A stretch of DNA of 64,000 bases, from NCBI RefSeq assembly GCF_051811025.1, contig NZ_JBPWQE010000001.1, positions 4,154,001-4,218,000 on the forward strand, given 5' to 3'. This DNA is from Tardiphaga sp051811025. GTDB taxonomy: Bacteria; Pseudomonadota; Alphaproteobacteria; Rhizobiales; Xanthobacteraceae. Numbering within the stretch: the stretch's first letter is position 1; every line of letters begins with the position of its first letter. The position numbers were made by a program, and so were the translations under genes. Of the stretch, positions 44,471 through 52,027 are shown piece after piece. Under the pieces are notes generated by a model. It saw nothing but the letters and a program-made list of their open reading frames with translations, was not told the DNA's origin and searched no databases.

Positions 44471-44559
44471 TACTTTAAGAAAACGAGAGCTAAAACTATT
44501 GCGACTGGGACTAGCCCCCCCACGATGACGAAGGCAGTATGAAGGTGTTCTTTTGACAT
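44471..44559 (-). pseudogene. Micro-protein copy 2, frameshifted
   Basis: Same family as 37612-37701. From ATG 44559 it reads MSKEHLHTAFVIVGG, then a stop because a run of six G is one short. With seven G the frame would give the full 29 residues ending VLALVFLK. The 26-bp leader is preserved upstream. It may be a genuine recent inactivation, phase variation at the G run, or a sequencing slip. Confidence 0.6.
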
Positions 44560-44607
44560 GGTGGTCCCGCCAGCTGAGACAGCATTTTATATGCCTGCCC
44601 ACCGGGG

Positions 44608-44633
44608 AAGTCCTGTGCACTTTGTGCCAAAAA
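44608..44633 (-). repeat. Conserved 26-bp leader element, copy 2
   Basis: On the minus strand, 26 bp identical to 37540-37565, placed 48 bp before the micro-ORF start. Between leader and ORF both copies also share a CATAAAATGCT-like A/T block, so the whole upstream module is conserved, not just the 26 bp. Confidence 0.6.
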
Positions 44634-44735
44634 TGAATCAGGCCATGCTGCTTTCAAACCGGGCCACTAGGGGTTAACAGCCGGTACCAAATCTTACGGA
44701 CCTCGCCATAATAGGAACGAGGCTAATGTCAGGGG

Positions 44736-44990
44736 CTATCGACGCACGCCTACGCGATTAACGCCGCCATTTAAATTGCCGCCGGCGTTATGACGGACTG
44801 CAGCGCGCGCCACCGGACGAGGCCTGAGCGCGACGCCGGCCCTCGCAACGCAGCTCGGCGGATAGCCAACGTACTGACAATACACGACCGCGGTGGCCGG
44901 CGCCGGACTAAGAGCGACACCAGCAAGCCCTAAAAAGGCACTGGCAGCAAACCCGGTAACGGTTGCAGACTTGATCGAAAGACCCTGCAT
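44736..44990 (-). CDS. Small secreted protein (YCQYVGYP motif)
   Basis: 84 residues, GAGGAG upstream of the ATG. Signal peptide ends near APATAVV. The mature part is YCQYVGYPPSCVARAGVALR, then Arg-Pro and Asn/Gly-rich tail NGGVNRVGVRR. Two cysteines probably pair. I recognise the YCQY-GYP-C pattern from many short Bradyrhizobium proteins; function unknown. A FixK-type box lies about 100 bp upstream. Confidence 0.68.
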   Translation of the reverse strand: MQGLSIKSATVTGFAASAFLGLAGVALSPAPATAVVYCQYVGYPPSCVARAGVALRPRPVARAAVRHNAGGNLNGGVNRVGVRR

Positions 44991-45083
44991 GTCAGACTCC
45001 TCTTCGTGCTTGCGGACTGAAAGATGGCCGGAGCCGCCTTAGACGCGGCCGAGACCAACATGAGCGCGAAAGGATCAATTCCG

Positions 45084-45097
45084 TTGACCCACATCAA
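45084..45097. promoter_or_regulatory. FixK/FNR-type box in the 44991-45311 intergenic stretch
   Basis: TTGACCCACATCAA, TTGA plus ATCAA halves, centre about 100 bp upstream of the small secreted protein start. The rest of the 44991-45311 stretch shows no gene I can support. Confidence 0.5.
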
Positions 45098-45311
45098 CGG
45101 AATGTCTCCAAGCGACAAGCCGAGGGCCGTACGTCACCCTCGTCCCCTACCGGCCCGTTTCCAGCCTCAGAGGGTTATATTGAGAACGGCATTGGCTATG
45201 AATTATGTCGACTCCCGTACATGGGCTGGATTACGTTATGACCATCGCCGGCCATTCCTGGGCTCTTCCGGTGCCTGAGAGTGACGCTCCCGCCGCTAAG
45301 GGGGCCATGCC

Positions 45312-45365
45312 ATGACAAAAGAGCACGTTTATAGCGCGTTCGTTATCCGCCATAAGCGGAACTAA
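45312..45365 (+). CDS. Micro-protein copy 3, short divergent form
   Basis: ATG then 17 codons: MTKEHVYSAFVIRHKRN. The first 12 residues match the 29-residue micro-proteins; after FVI the hydrophobic helix is lost. The 26-bp leader is absent. It is followed immediately by a hairpin CTAAATC-CAGA-GATTTAG. Probably a decayed copy; translation uncertain. Confidence 0.4.
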   Translation: MTKEHVYSAFVIRHKRN

Positions 45366-45432
45366 ATCCAGAGATTTAGCGGGTTCGCAATCAGCGACCC
45401 GATACGACAAACTCGCAGCTACCTATCTGGCG

Positions 45433-45550
45433 TTCATCAAACTCGCATCAGTCCGGATTTGGATGCGTGCTAATGAGTCCGCACCCTAGCCTTCATCAAT
45501 CTGGGAGAAGTCGCGTGTTGCTCTGTACTAACGAGTCTACGCCCTAGACA
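45433..45550 (+). repeat. Two-unit 59-bp tandem repeat with conserved hairpin
   Basis: Units 45433-45491 and 45492-45550 both begin TTCATCAA, share AGTC near the middle and end with a hairpin around CTAATGAGTC / CTAACGAGTC then CCCTAG. Stem bases differ between the units but still pair (GTG/CGC in unit 1, GTA/TAC in unit 2), which suggests selection on structure. No ORF crosses it. Could be part of a structured RNA or a protein-binding array. Confidence 0.55.
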
Positions 45551-45593
45551 CATCGTCGCAGCTCATTTGCAGCAGGAGCAAAAGCTCCTGACT

Positions 45594-45785
45594 ATGTCAA
45601 CTATCAGGGCCTTCATTTCAACTGTCGGTCATCACCGCCAACGCGCAACACGCCGACGCATCGCGCTCCGCACGAACGATGGAATTTTCGTTCGCGAAAT
45701 AAAATATAAAGCGCTGGCATTCGCTCACGCAGAGCGCGAAAGTTCACAGCTGAAAAACTACAAGAGAATCACAGGTAAGACTTGA
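45594..45785 (+). CDS. Short hypothetical protein behind an SD-sequestering hairpin
   Basis: 63 residues from ATG 45594. Arg-rich, helical (ISTVGHHRQRATRRRIALR, AFAHAERESSQLKN). The only good ribosome site, AGGAG, is inside the hairpin AGGAGC-AAAA-GCTCCT (45574-45589), which ends 4 bases before the ATG, so translation may be structure-controlled. Its stop overlaps the next start (TGATG). Family unknown. Confidence 0.45.
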   Translation: MSTIRAFISTVGHHRQRATRRRIALRTNDGIFVREIKYKALAFAHAERESSQLKNYKRITGKT

Positions 45786-45961
45786 TGAACTCTCTCGAAC
45801 AGGCATCGTTACTTCGAACCGACGCTCGCATTATCGCTGAAGATGAAACGCACGCAGTGGTGGCACTACGCACCAACAAAAAATGGATCGGTCGAAATCT
45901 ACCGTTCTTAGCGGCGATCGCTGATCTAAGCACCGTACTTAGACAGAAAACGAAGCTCTGA
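45785..45961 (+). CDS. Short hypothetical protein, second gene of the pair
   Basis: 58 residues, too short for common callers. Overlaps the preceding stop (TGATG), so it is probably coupled. The sequence runs MNSLEQASLLRTDARIIAED, then HAVVALRTNKKWIGRNLPFL and a basic end. A strong hairpin follows 14 bp after the stop. Both pair members contain ALRTN, hinting at distant relation. Function unknown. Confidence 0.45.
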   Translation: MNSLEQASLLRTDARIIAEDETHAVVALRTNKKWIGRNLPFLAAIADLSTVLRQKTKL

Positions 45962-45974
45962 GATGTAACGAAAA

Positions 45975-46004
45975 AGCCCGCGACCAACCTACCGGTCGCG
46001 GGCT
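45975..46004. terminator. Perfect 11-bp GC hairpin
   Basis: AGCCCGCGACC pairs with GGTCGCGGGCT around an 8-nt loop. On the minus strand it is followed by TTTTT, giving a classic intrinsic terminator; on the plus strand it follows the 45785-45961 frame. Probably bidirectional. The following 46005-46241 stretch shows no gene. Confidence 0.7.
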
Positions 46005-46241
46005 CTATGTAAGCAACGACATCAATCCGAGACACTCGAACCGCTTAAAGTTTTTGTCAAAGCGACTACACTTTCGCGGTCGGACCACCCTTGGCATTTT
46101 GGGGCTTCGCAGGTCGTAACATTTTGCGTTACAACCTGATCAAGTCCATTTAAGTCTAGTCCAATGGACGCCGCCCCGTACTAGGGAAGTGCTGCTGACC
46201 TTTGTTAGGTTCGCTGAGACTCTGCGCAGAAGGAGCCCAAG

Positions 46242-47936
46242 ATGCCCTGCGACACCAAGGAGAGAGACGGACACGAAGCGCCATTAAACACGAGCAGAGA
46301 CCGTCCCACGCGCCGAGGCATCTTGCTTGGCTCGTCGGCCCTGGTGGCAACTGCGGCGATGACCTCCGGCGCATTGGCTCAAGCGCCAAAGGCGCAGCCG
46401 ACAGCGCCGGTTTCATCGAGCAGCCGCAAGCCGAATATCCTCATGATCATGGCTGACGACATCGGTTGGTTCAACGTGAGCGCCTATAACCTGGGCGTCA
46501 TGGGCTACCGCACGCCCAACATCGATCGCATCGCGAAGGAAGGTGCGCTGTTTACCGATTGGTATGGCGAGCAGAGTTGCACGGCGGGCCGCGCTGCCTT
46601 CATCACTGGGCAATCCCCTATCAGGACGGGCCTGACCAAGGTGGGCCTGCCCGGCGCGGACATCGGATTGCATGCCGAAGACATGAGCGTCGCGGAAGCT
46701 TTGAAGCCCCTCGGCTACGCCACGGGGCAATTTGGCAAGAACCATCTTGGCGACCGCAACGAATATCTGCCCACCGTGCACGGCTTCGACGAATTCTTTG
46801 GCAACCTGTACCATCTGAACGCCGAGGAAGAACCACAAAATCCGGATTACCCCAAGGACGCTAAGTTTCGGGCCAGGTTCGGGCCGCGCGGCGTGCTCAA
46901 ATGCAAGGCCAGTGAGAGCGACGATGCGACCATCGATCCTGCCTATGGGCGGGTCGGCAAGCAGGTGATCGAGAACACCGGCCCTCTCGACACCAAGCGG
47001 ATGGAGACGGTCGATGAGGAGTTTATCGGCGCGGCCATGGATTTTATCGATCGTAAGCATAAGGCGAACGCGCCTTGGTTCTGCTATTTCAACCCGACCC
47101 GTATGCATGTGTGGACGCATCTGAAGCCTGCTTCAGACGGAAAGACGGGCCTCGGAGTCTACCCGGACGGTATGGTTGAACTGGACGGCTTGGTCGGCCA
47201 GTTGTTAAAGAAACTCGACGACCTCGGCGTGGCCGACAACACCATCGTCCTCTTCACCAGTGACAACGGCGCCGAGGTCATGTCCTGGCCGGACGGCGGC
47301 ACAACGCCATTTCGCGGCGAGAAGGCAACCAATTGGGAAGGAGCCTTTCGCGTGCCGATGGTGATCCGCTGGCCTGGCACGATCAAGGCTGGCAGCGTCT
47401 ACAATGAGATGTGCTCCCATTACGATTTGATTCCGACCTTTGCTGCGGCCGGCGGCGATCCGGATATTGTCGGCAAATGCATGCGAGGCGCGCAGCTCGG
47501 CAACAAGACCTTCAAGGTCCATCTCGATGGTTTTAATCTTGCCCCCTTTTTCAAGGGTGAGGCGAAGGAACCGCCGCGCAAGGAGTTCGTCTACTGGAAC
47601 GATGACGGCCAGCTGGTTGCGATCCGAGTGCTCGACTGGAAGTCGGTATTCCTGGAGCAAAACAACAAGGGCATCGGCGTGTGGTCCGGGCAATTCACCG
47701 AATTGCGTATTCCAAAGCTTTTCAACTTACGCTCCGACCCTTTCGAGCGCGGCGACGAGTCGATCCTTTACAACAAATGGATGGCGGAGCGCGCATTCGT
47801 CCAGGTGCCGATGCAGGCGCTCGCCACACAATGGCTGGAAAGTTTCAAGGAGTATCCGGTGCGTCAGAAGCCGGCGAGCTTCAACTTAGACTCGGTGATC
47901 GCGAAACTGGAGAAGACCGGCGCGAGTGCCAACTGA
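46242..47936 (+). CDS. Arylsulfatase (formylglycine-type sulfatase), Tat-exported
   Basis: 564 residues. Tat signal with twin Arg at 24-25 (PTRRGILLGSSALVATAAM). Sulfatase N-terminal metal site PNILMIMADDIGW and signature SCTAGRAAFITG, where Cys113 in the C-x-A-x-R motif would be converted to formylglycine; GKNHLGD and FTSDNGAEV add further active-site residues. Hydrolyses sulfate esters in the periplasm; substrate not evident. No formylglycine-generating enzyme gene lies in the window. Confidence 0.92.
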   Translation: MPCDTKERDGHEAPLNTSRDRPTRRGILLGSSALVATAAMTSGALAQAPKAQPTAPVSSSSRKPNILMIMADDIGWFNVSAYNLGVMGYRTPNIDRIAKEGALFTDWYGEQSCTAGRAAFITGQSPIRTGLTKVGLPGADIGLHAEDMSVAEALKPLGYATGQFGKNHLGDRNEYLPTVHGFDEFFGNLYHLNAEEEPQNPDYPKDAKFRARFGPRGVLKCKASESDDATIDPAYGRVGKQVIENTGPLDTKRMETVDEEFIGAAMDFIDRKHKANAPWFCYFNPTRMHVWTHLKPASDGKTGLGVYPDGMVELDGLVGQLLKKLDDLGVADNTIVLFTSDNGAEVMSWPDGGTTPFRGEKATNWEGAFRVPMVIRWPGTIKAGSVYNEMCSHYDLIPTFAAAGGDPDIVGKCMRGAQLGNKTFKVHLDGFNLAPFFKGEAKEPPRKEFVYWNDDGQLVAIRVLDWKSVFLEQNNKGIGVWSGQFTELRIPKLFNLRSDPFERGDESILYNKWMAERAFVQVPMQALATQWLESFKEYPVRQKPASFNLDSVIAKLEKTGASAN

Positions 47937-47963
47937 CACCCAACCAATCTCAGGAGCAATTGA

Positions 47964-48281
47964 ATGCATAGGCTGATGCTTGCTGCTGTTATATGCCTTG
48001 CCTCTTCTGCCGCGACGGCAGAGGAGGACTCGAAAGTCGCGATTAAGAAATGGCGGATCTGTGCTGACGCCACAGCCACGCGATTCGCCAAGAGCACCGA
48101 GAGCGCTCAGGTGGTCTCACGCTTGGCCATATTGTCTTGCCGTGCAGAGAAACAAGCAGCTTGGCAAGCGCTGTCACAGGAAAACGGCGCCCACTTTGCG
48201 GACGATTGGGTTGAAACCGTCGAACGTCGTTACACCGATTTGCTTGCAATCGACGTCGTAGAAATGCGGCTACGAAAATGA
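47964..48281 (+). CDS. Small secreted protein downstream of the sulfatase
   Basis: 105 residues with CAGGAG upstream and a signal peptide ending SAATAEED. The mature part is helical with two cysteines (WRICADATATRF, ILSCRAEKQAAWQALSQ). It follows the sulfatase by 27 bp and is probably co-transcribed. No function recognised. Confidence 0.68.
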   Translation: MHRLMLAAVICLASSAATAEEDSKVAIKKWRICADATATRFAKSTESAQVVSRLAILSCRAEKQAAWQALSQENGAHFADDWVETVERRYTDLLAIDVVEMRLRK

Positions 48282-48322
48282 GCTGAACGCAAGAATAACA
48301 GCCTTTTGGGCGCCGCTTCGAG

Positions 48323-48718
48323 TTACTCTTTGCCGGACATCCGGAAGCTAATCGCCCGGTGTCGATAGGCCTGCTCTTGCCATCCCTCCCCCTGCGGCGA
48401 TGGATTCCAAACATAGATGCGGCCTCGCTCGACGCGGCTGACGATGGCCACATGTCCGCCGCGACGACCACGCGATGAGACAGCAACGGCGCCCGGCACT
48501 GGCGCGGACGCGACGCCCCAATTCAGGAACGATTTCGCGCGCGCGGACCCCGTGCCGACGATGCCCCGTTCCGCGAGTGTTGAATTGACGTTGATCGCGC
48601 AGGTGAGACGACCAGCGATATACCGCATCGGACGGGCGATGCTGCCGAGATCCATCGGCGGCAAACCCGCGAGTGTGGCTGGCTCGACGGCCCGAGATGC
48701 TCGACGCTCACGCGTCAT
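48323..48718 (-). CDS. CHAP/NlpC-P60-like lysin of prophage origin
   Basis: 131 residues from ATG 48718. The TIGR02594-like pattern is visible: RLTCAINVNSTLAERGIVGT with the catalytic Cys, AKSFLNWG, GAVAVSSRG and GGHVAIVSRV with the His, ending VWNPSPQGEGW. Such peptidoglycan hydrolases act as endolysins or cell-wall amidases. It lies 31 bp beyond a truncated terminase gene, so it was joined there by loss of the structural genes. Confidence 0.7.
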   Translation of the reverse strand: MTRERRASRAVEPATLAGLPPMDLGSIARPMRYIAGRLTCAINVNSTLAERGIVGTGSARAKSFLNWGVASAPVPGAVAVSSRGRRGGHVAIVSRVERGRIYVWNPSPQGEGWQEQAYRHRAISFRMSGKE

Positions 48719-48749
48719 CGTTACCCGGATCAATAATACACGTCGACCA

Positions 48750-49004
48750 TCAGTCGTTGTCCACAGGCGGCGGGACGGCGCGGATGTGTCGCAGACCGGC
48801 GCCATAACGGTACGGCACGCGATCCGTGCGAAAATCGCCGGGCCAGGGCGATCCCGATTCCGGCGACACCTTACGGTACCGGTCGGACCATTCGCTGATC
48901 GTAAGATCTTCAGTCGGTCGCGACGCCGCGGCCAGTGCGCCAAAGACGACCTTCGCGCCGGACGGCAGCAGCGGAAACCGCAGCCGTGGATCATGGAAAC
49001 TCAC
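48750..49004 (-). pseudogene. Phage terminase large subunit (GpA type), truncated to N-terminus
   Basis: 84 residues, against the roughly 600 or more of intact GpA terminases. The N-terminal signature LTISEWSDRYRKVSPESGSP and PGDFRTDRVPY is clear; after that the frame runs into unrelated sequence and stops. The ATPase and nuclease parts are absent. The start overlaps the small-subunit stop (ATGA), the usual gene order. DNA packaging by this protein is not possible. Confidence 0.75.
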
Positions 49005-49618
49005 TGCAGTGCCGTCTCTACCGGGCGATCGTCGCCATGTTCAGCCGCCATCGCCACGCGCTTGATGGCATCGAGCTGCTTCAGCATCTCGCCGTGGAAG
49101 ACATCGGTGCCCTTGCGGATAAAGTTCTTGAGCACCAAGCGCGCGATCCGTTCATCCCACCCATACTTCACCGAGGCCGAAGCGGCTTCCGTATCGATGG
49201 CCCTGTCGAACGCGCTAAGCATCAACGCGAATGCGTCGCGCGCACCTTTGTCGATTTCAGCGACCGGCGTCAGCGTGCCGATGCGCTCGGCGACGTCCAT
49301 CTCGCGCCAAAGGGCGTCGGCTTGCGCCTTGCGCGCCGTTCCCTCGGATTGCGACCCCCTGAAGCGAGTGCCCTGCTCTCGGGTTCCGCCGGGGGCGGCA
49401 TCTTCGGCGACAGCCGAACTGCGGATGCGCACGTTCTCGGAGCGATGCATCTGCAGCGCGCCGAACTCAACAAGGTTCGACTTGCCCTGACGCTGCACCG
49501 GCAGTGCTTCCGAATGCTGCTTCAGGTATCGGGACAGCGACGACCGATCAATGGCGTCGCCGGCCTTGGACAGACGCGCCGCCGCATCCGTGATTGAGAT
49601 CCATTCGTCGTCGGCCAT
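49001..49618 (-). CDS. Phage terminase small-subunit-like protein (Nu1-like)
   Basis: 205 residues. N-terminal helix-turn-helix-like segment ISITDAAARLSKAGDAIDRS and KQHSEALPVQRQGKSNLVEF, a Gly/Glu linker, then a helical C-terminal half (LWREMDVAERIGTLTPVAEI, LMLSAFDRAIDTEA). Order before a GpA fragment supports the terminase small-subunit role, which is DNA recognition for packaging. No partner enzyme remains, so it is probably an orphan. Confidence 0.65.
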   Translation of the reverse strand: MADDEWISITDAAARLSKAGDAIDRSSLSRYLKQHSEALPVQRQGKSNLVEFGALQMHRSENVRIRSSAVAEDAAPGGTREQGTRFRGSQSEGTARKAQADALWREMDVAERIGTLTPVAEIDKGARDAFALMLSAFDRAIDTEAASASVKYGWDERIARLVLKNFIRKGTDVFHGEMLKQLDAIKRVAMAAEHGDDRPVETALQ

Positions 49619-49697
49619 CGCGTGCTGGTCCGTGCATCCTCACGTGCGAAACACGCGTTTGCGTGTACCGCTTTTCAATTGATCTACTGCTCAGATT

Positions 49698-51080
49698 TCA
49701 GGGGCTGCGACCCCGTGTAAGGCGAAAAACCTGGTTTACGGTCCCTAGACCGGGGGGGCGCTGCGGACCAATAGGTCGACCATGCGGACATGGTCGCCGA
49801 TCTTGTAGCCACTCACCATCACTCTGAGTCCCCTCGTCTGCTGTCCAGGTGCCGTCACGCCGCGGCGGCCAAGGCGCGGGCACGCGCAAGACCTGTTTCC
49901 ACTTGCGGAATGCGAAATTCGGACTGATCGCGGGGATGTCATGGCGCAACGGATCATGCGGCTCGGTCCAGACACGCTGCCCCTTGACCTCATCGCCGCC
50001 GAACACTTGCTGCAACCAGCCGCTCCACGCGGCGAACTGCGCCGATCCCTGCTCGACCTCGATCCATTCGCTCGCCCGCTGCCCTTGGAACGCAGCCAGC
50101 GCGACGAGGTCCGCCCGATGAGCCATCTGTGTCCAGAAGCCCGCGCCGCGTTCGGGGTCGATCGGAAATCTGCCCCGGCGATCCGCCATCACGCCGGCTA
50201 CTTCCATGCCGACCAGTTCGTCACCGCACAGCCATCGTCGTACTGGCGGCGCCTGCGACTCGACGATCTTGGCAGTCGGGAATTCATCGAAACCGCGCCG
50301 CCGAATCCACAAATGGAAATTCTCGCGGTGCTTGGTGCGTTGGCTTTTTTCGAGCGCGGTCTGATACGGAAAGATCGCTGCCCGGCAGAGACGCTGATCG
50401 CTGGCGGCCAATCGTCGGAACTCGTGAAGGGCGAGATCTCGCCGCATGACCTCATGGCCTCGCCACGCTGCCCAGGCGGGCGCAAAGTGCTCCGGTTCGC
50501 TTTCGACCCGATCAACTTCGCTGCTCTCTCGCCCCCTGGAAGGGGGTAAGGGGGAAGATTCAGGTTCAGGTTCAGAGATTAGGCCCTTGCTACAGTGCGA
50601 GGGCTGGCCGAGTCCTGGCCGAGGGCTAACGGTCTCTGGCTCCGAATTTAGCCCTTGTTGGCAGCTAGGGCTAAATGCCGTTGCTTCTGCTGCAGTGTCA
50701 TCGTCGAAATCGCCCACAGCGCGGGCTTCAATGATGGCCGTGTCTGCCTCGTATAGCAGCCGGATCAGGTCCGTCGTCCGCTTGCCTTTGCCGAGACTGT
50801 TGCGGTTGCCGTTCTCGTCAATCCACTGCCCGGTGCGCGATATAGCGCCGATCTGTTCGAGCCACGCCAGACGCTTGCGGACCGTGTCCGGCGACATCTC
50901 ACAGTCTTCAGCGAGCGAGGGAATACTAACGAAGCAAACGCCCTCTACGTCGACATATAGCGTCACCATGCTCAGGATGAGCTTGGCGTGGATGTTGCCG
51001 AGTTTCAGGTTACGCGCCCACGAATGGGCCTCGTCTGCAGCGATGCGTCGCGGCCGCGGTCTGCGGTCGGGTTTTGACAT
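49698..51080 (-). CDS. Helix-turn-helix protein, phage replication-type
   Basis: 460 residues. N-terminal winged helix (LGNIHAKLILSMVTLYVDVE, MSPDTVRKRLAWLEQIGAIS) as in prophage replication/DnaA-like initiators of rhizobial phages. A Ser/Pro/Glu-rich linker (about 145-200) and a C-terminal domain with FRRLAASDQRLCRAAIFPY and WFR-type segments follow. The last 40 residues look unlike the rest, so a frameshift near 49820 is possible. Role in plasmid/phage replication is inferred from the N-terminus and location. Confidence 0.6.
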   Translation of the reverse strand: MSKPDRRPRPRRIAADEAHSWARNLKLGNIHAKLILSMVTLYVDVEGVCFVSIPSLAEDCEMSPDTVRKRLAWLEQIGAISRTGQWIDENGNRNSLGKGKRTTDLIRLLYEADTAIIEARAVGDFDDDTAAEATAFSPSCQQGLNSEPETVSPRPGLGQPSHCSKGLISEPEPESSPLPPSRGRESSEVDRVESEPEHFAPAWAAWRGHEVMRRDLALHEFRRLAASDQRLCRAAIFPYQTALEKSQRTKHRENFHLWIRRRGFDEFPTAKIVESQAPPVRRWLCGDELVGMEVAGVMADRRGRFPIDPERGAGFWTQMAHRADLVALAAFQGQRASEWIEVEQGSAQFAAWSGWLQQVFGGDEVKGQRVWTEPHDPLRHDIPAISPNFAFRKWKQVLRVPAPWPPRRDGTWTADEGTQSDGEWLQDRRPCPHGRPIGPQRPPGLGTVNQVFRLTRGRSP

Positions 51081-51104
51081 TGTCGATCTCTTGATGTCGG
51101 AATT

Positions 51105-51451
51105 TCAAAGGCACGCGGAACGCAACGAAACGCAGATCATTCCGCGGCGGAGGGCCGGCAGCGGCTCGGCGATCACCCCGACGGACATGGTTTCGAAGGC
51201 GCCACGATAGACAGCATCAGCAAGACGCGTGAACCATTCGCCCGGCAGCGTCAGCGACTTGCGCGTCTTGCCGTTATCGATCACCTCGCGCTCGACCAGG
51301 GCACCGAGCGGTGTCGTTATTGAGCACGTCGACGATCACACGCCCGCCGGCTTGCACCCGCTGGCGCATCATGGCCATGAGCGCTTCGAAGCGGGTTGCC
51401 TGTTTCGGCGGTGCGCTGCGCCCGCGAGGACAGTTTGCAATCGATGCCGGC
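51105..51451 (-). pseudogene. Phage-type gene with a frameshift near 51315
   Basis: The upstream part reads RFEALMAMMRQRVQAGGRVI and VDVLNND in one frame; the downstream part reads LVEREVIDNGKTRKSLTLPG and EWFTRLADAVYRGAFETMSV in the next frame, ending at TGA 51105. Each piece is protein-like; together they look like one small protein broken by a single-base change. Family not recognised. Confidence 0.45.
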
Positions 51452-51641
51452 ATCCTCAAGCTTGCTCGGGAAAACCTGTTCTTCATCGGCACAGGTTTTA
51501 TCGCTCGGCCGACCACCCTTGTGCAGGCCGATAGTGTCCTTTTGCGCCTCAATGAGCTGGCCAAGCCGCCGCTCGGACCGAGACCGGATCTGTGCACAAT
51601 GAATCTCGAAGTGGATAATTCTCGCCTGACGAGCGTAGCCG
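51317..51641 (-). pseudogene. Phage-type helical protein without a recognisable start
   Basis: In the frame ending at TAA 51317 the strand reads ARIIHFEIHCAQIRSRSERR, LGQLIEAQKDTIGLHKGGRP and FPSKLEDAGIDCKLSSRAQR. The RRLG-LI-AQK-T-GL pattern is seen in many prophage proteins of unknown role. No ATG/GTG in frame was found upstream, and it overlaps the broken gene at 51105-51451. Probably decayed. Confidence 0.4.
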
Positions 51642-51662
51642 GCAGTGCTAGCGTTGCCGCTA

Positions 51663-51932
51663 TCATCGCTGCACCTTCGATATCTCGGTGACCATGTCCT
51701 GAGGCCGAGACACAGAATCCGGCCAGACAGCAGCCGGCGGCCAGTTTAGATGGAACCAGCGCATCACCTCGTCATACTTTCGGGCGGTAAACGTCTTCGT
51801 ATCCTTGCTCAAGTGGTCGAAGAATCGCCAGTCTCCTGCCGCGAGCCGCCCCAGGGTGGCGAAGCCAAGACTCCGCCGCTCGACGAAAGCCGAGGCGCAC
51901 AGGATCAAGTTTTGCCGGAGTTGCTCTTCCAT
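51663..51932 (-). CDS. Short conserved phage-type protein next to the repressor
   Basis: 89 residues from ATG 51932 (MEEQLRQNLILCASAFVERR). GDWRFFDHLSKDTKTFTARK and YDEVMRWFHLNWP is a pattern I know from many rhizobial prophages. Helical, cytosolic, possibly a small DNA-binding protein analogous to Cro, given its divergent position from the S24 repressor. Operator-like palindromes lie directly upstream. Confidence 0.6.
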   Translation of the reverse strand: MEEQLRQNLILCASAFVERRSLGFATLGRLAAGDWRFFDHLSKDTKTFTARKYDEVMRWFHLNWPPAAVWPDSVSRPQDMVTEISKVQR

Positions 51933-51944
51933 GAATCGACGAAT

Positions 51945-52027
51945 AGTCGGAAATTTCCGATTTGTCGATAATCTTCGTCGGAAAAATCCCATTGGCGCCG
52001 CAGAATTAAAAGTCGGATAATTCCGTC
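51945..52027. promoter_or_regulatory. Three operator-like palindromes between divergent phage genes
   Basis: AGTCGGAAATTTCCGATT (51945-51962, perfect core), GTCGGAAAAATCCCA (51977-51991, half degenerate) and AGTCGGATAATTCCGTC (52011-52027), spaced about 33 bp apart. They share TCGG-A/T6-CCGA with two more sites after the repressor gene. Expected binding sites of the S24 repressor. Confidence 0.7.

Noticed and set aside
45460..45490. Hammerhead-like CTAATGAGTC core
   Set aside because: The GAAA element and third stem of a hammerhead are missing; only a chance likeness to the core.
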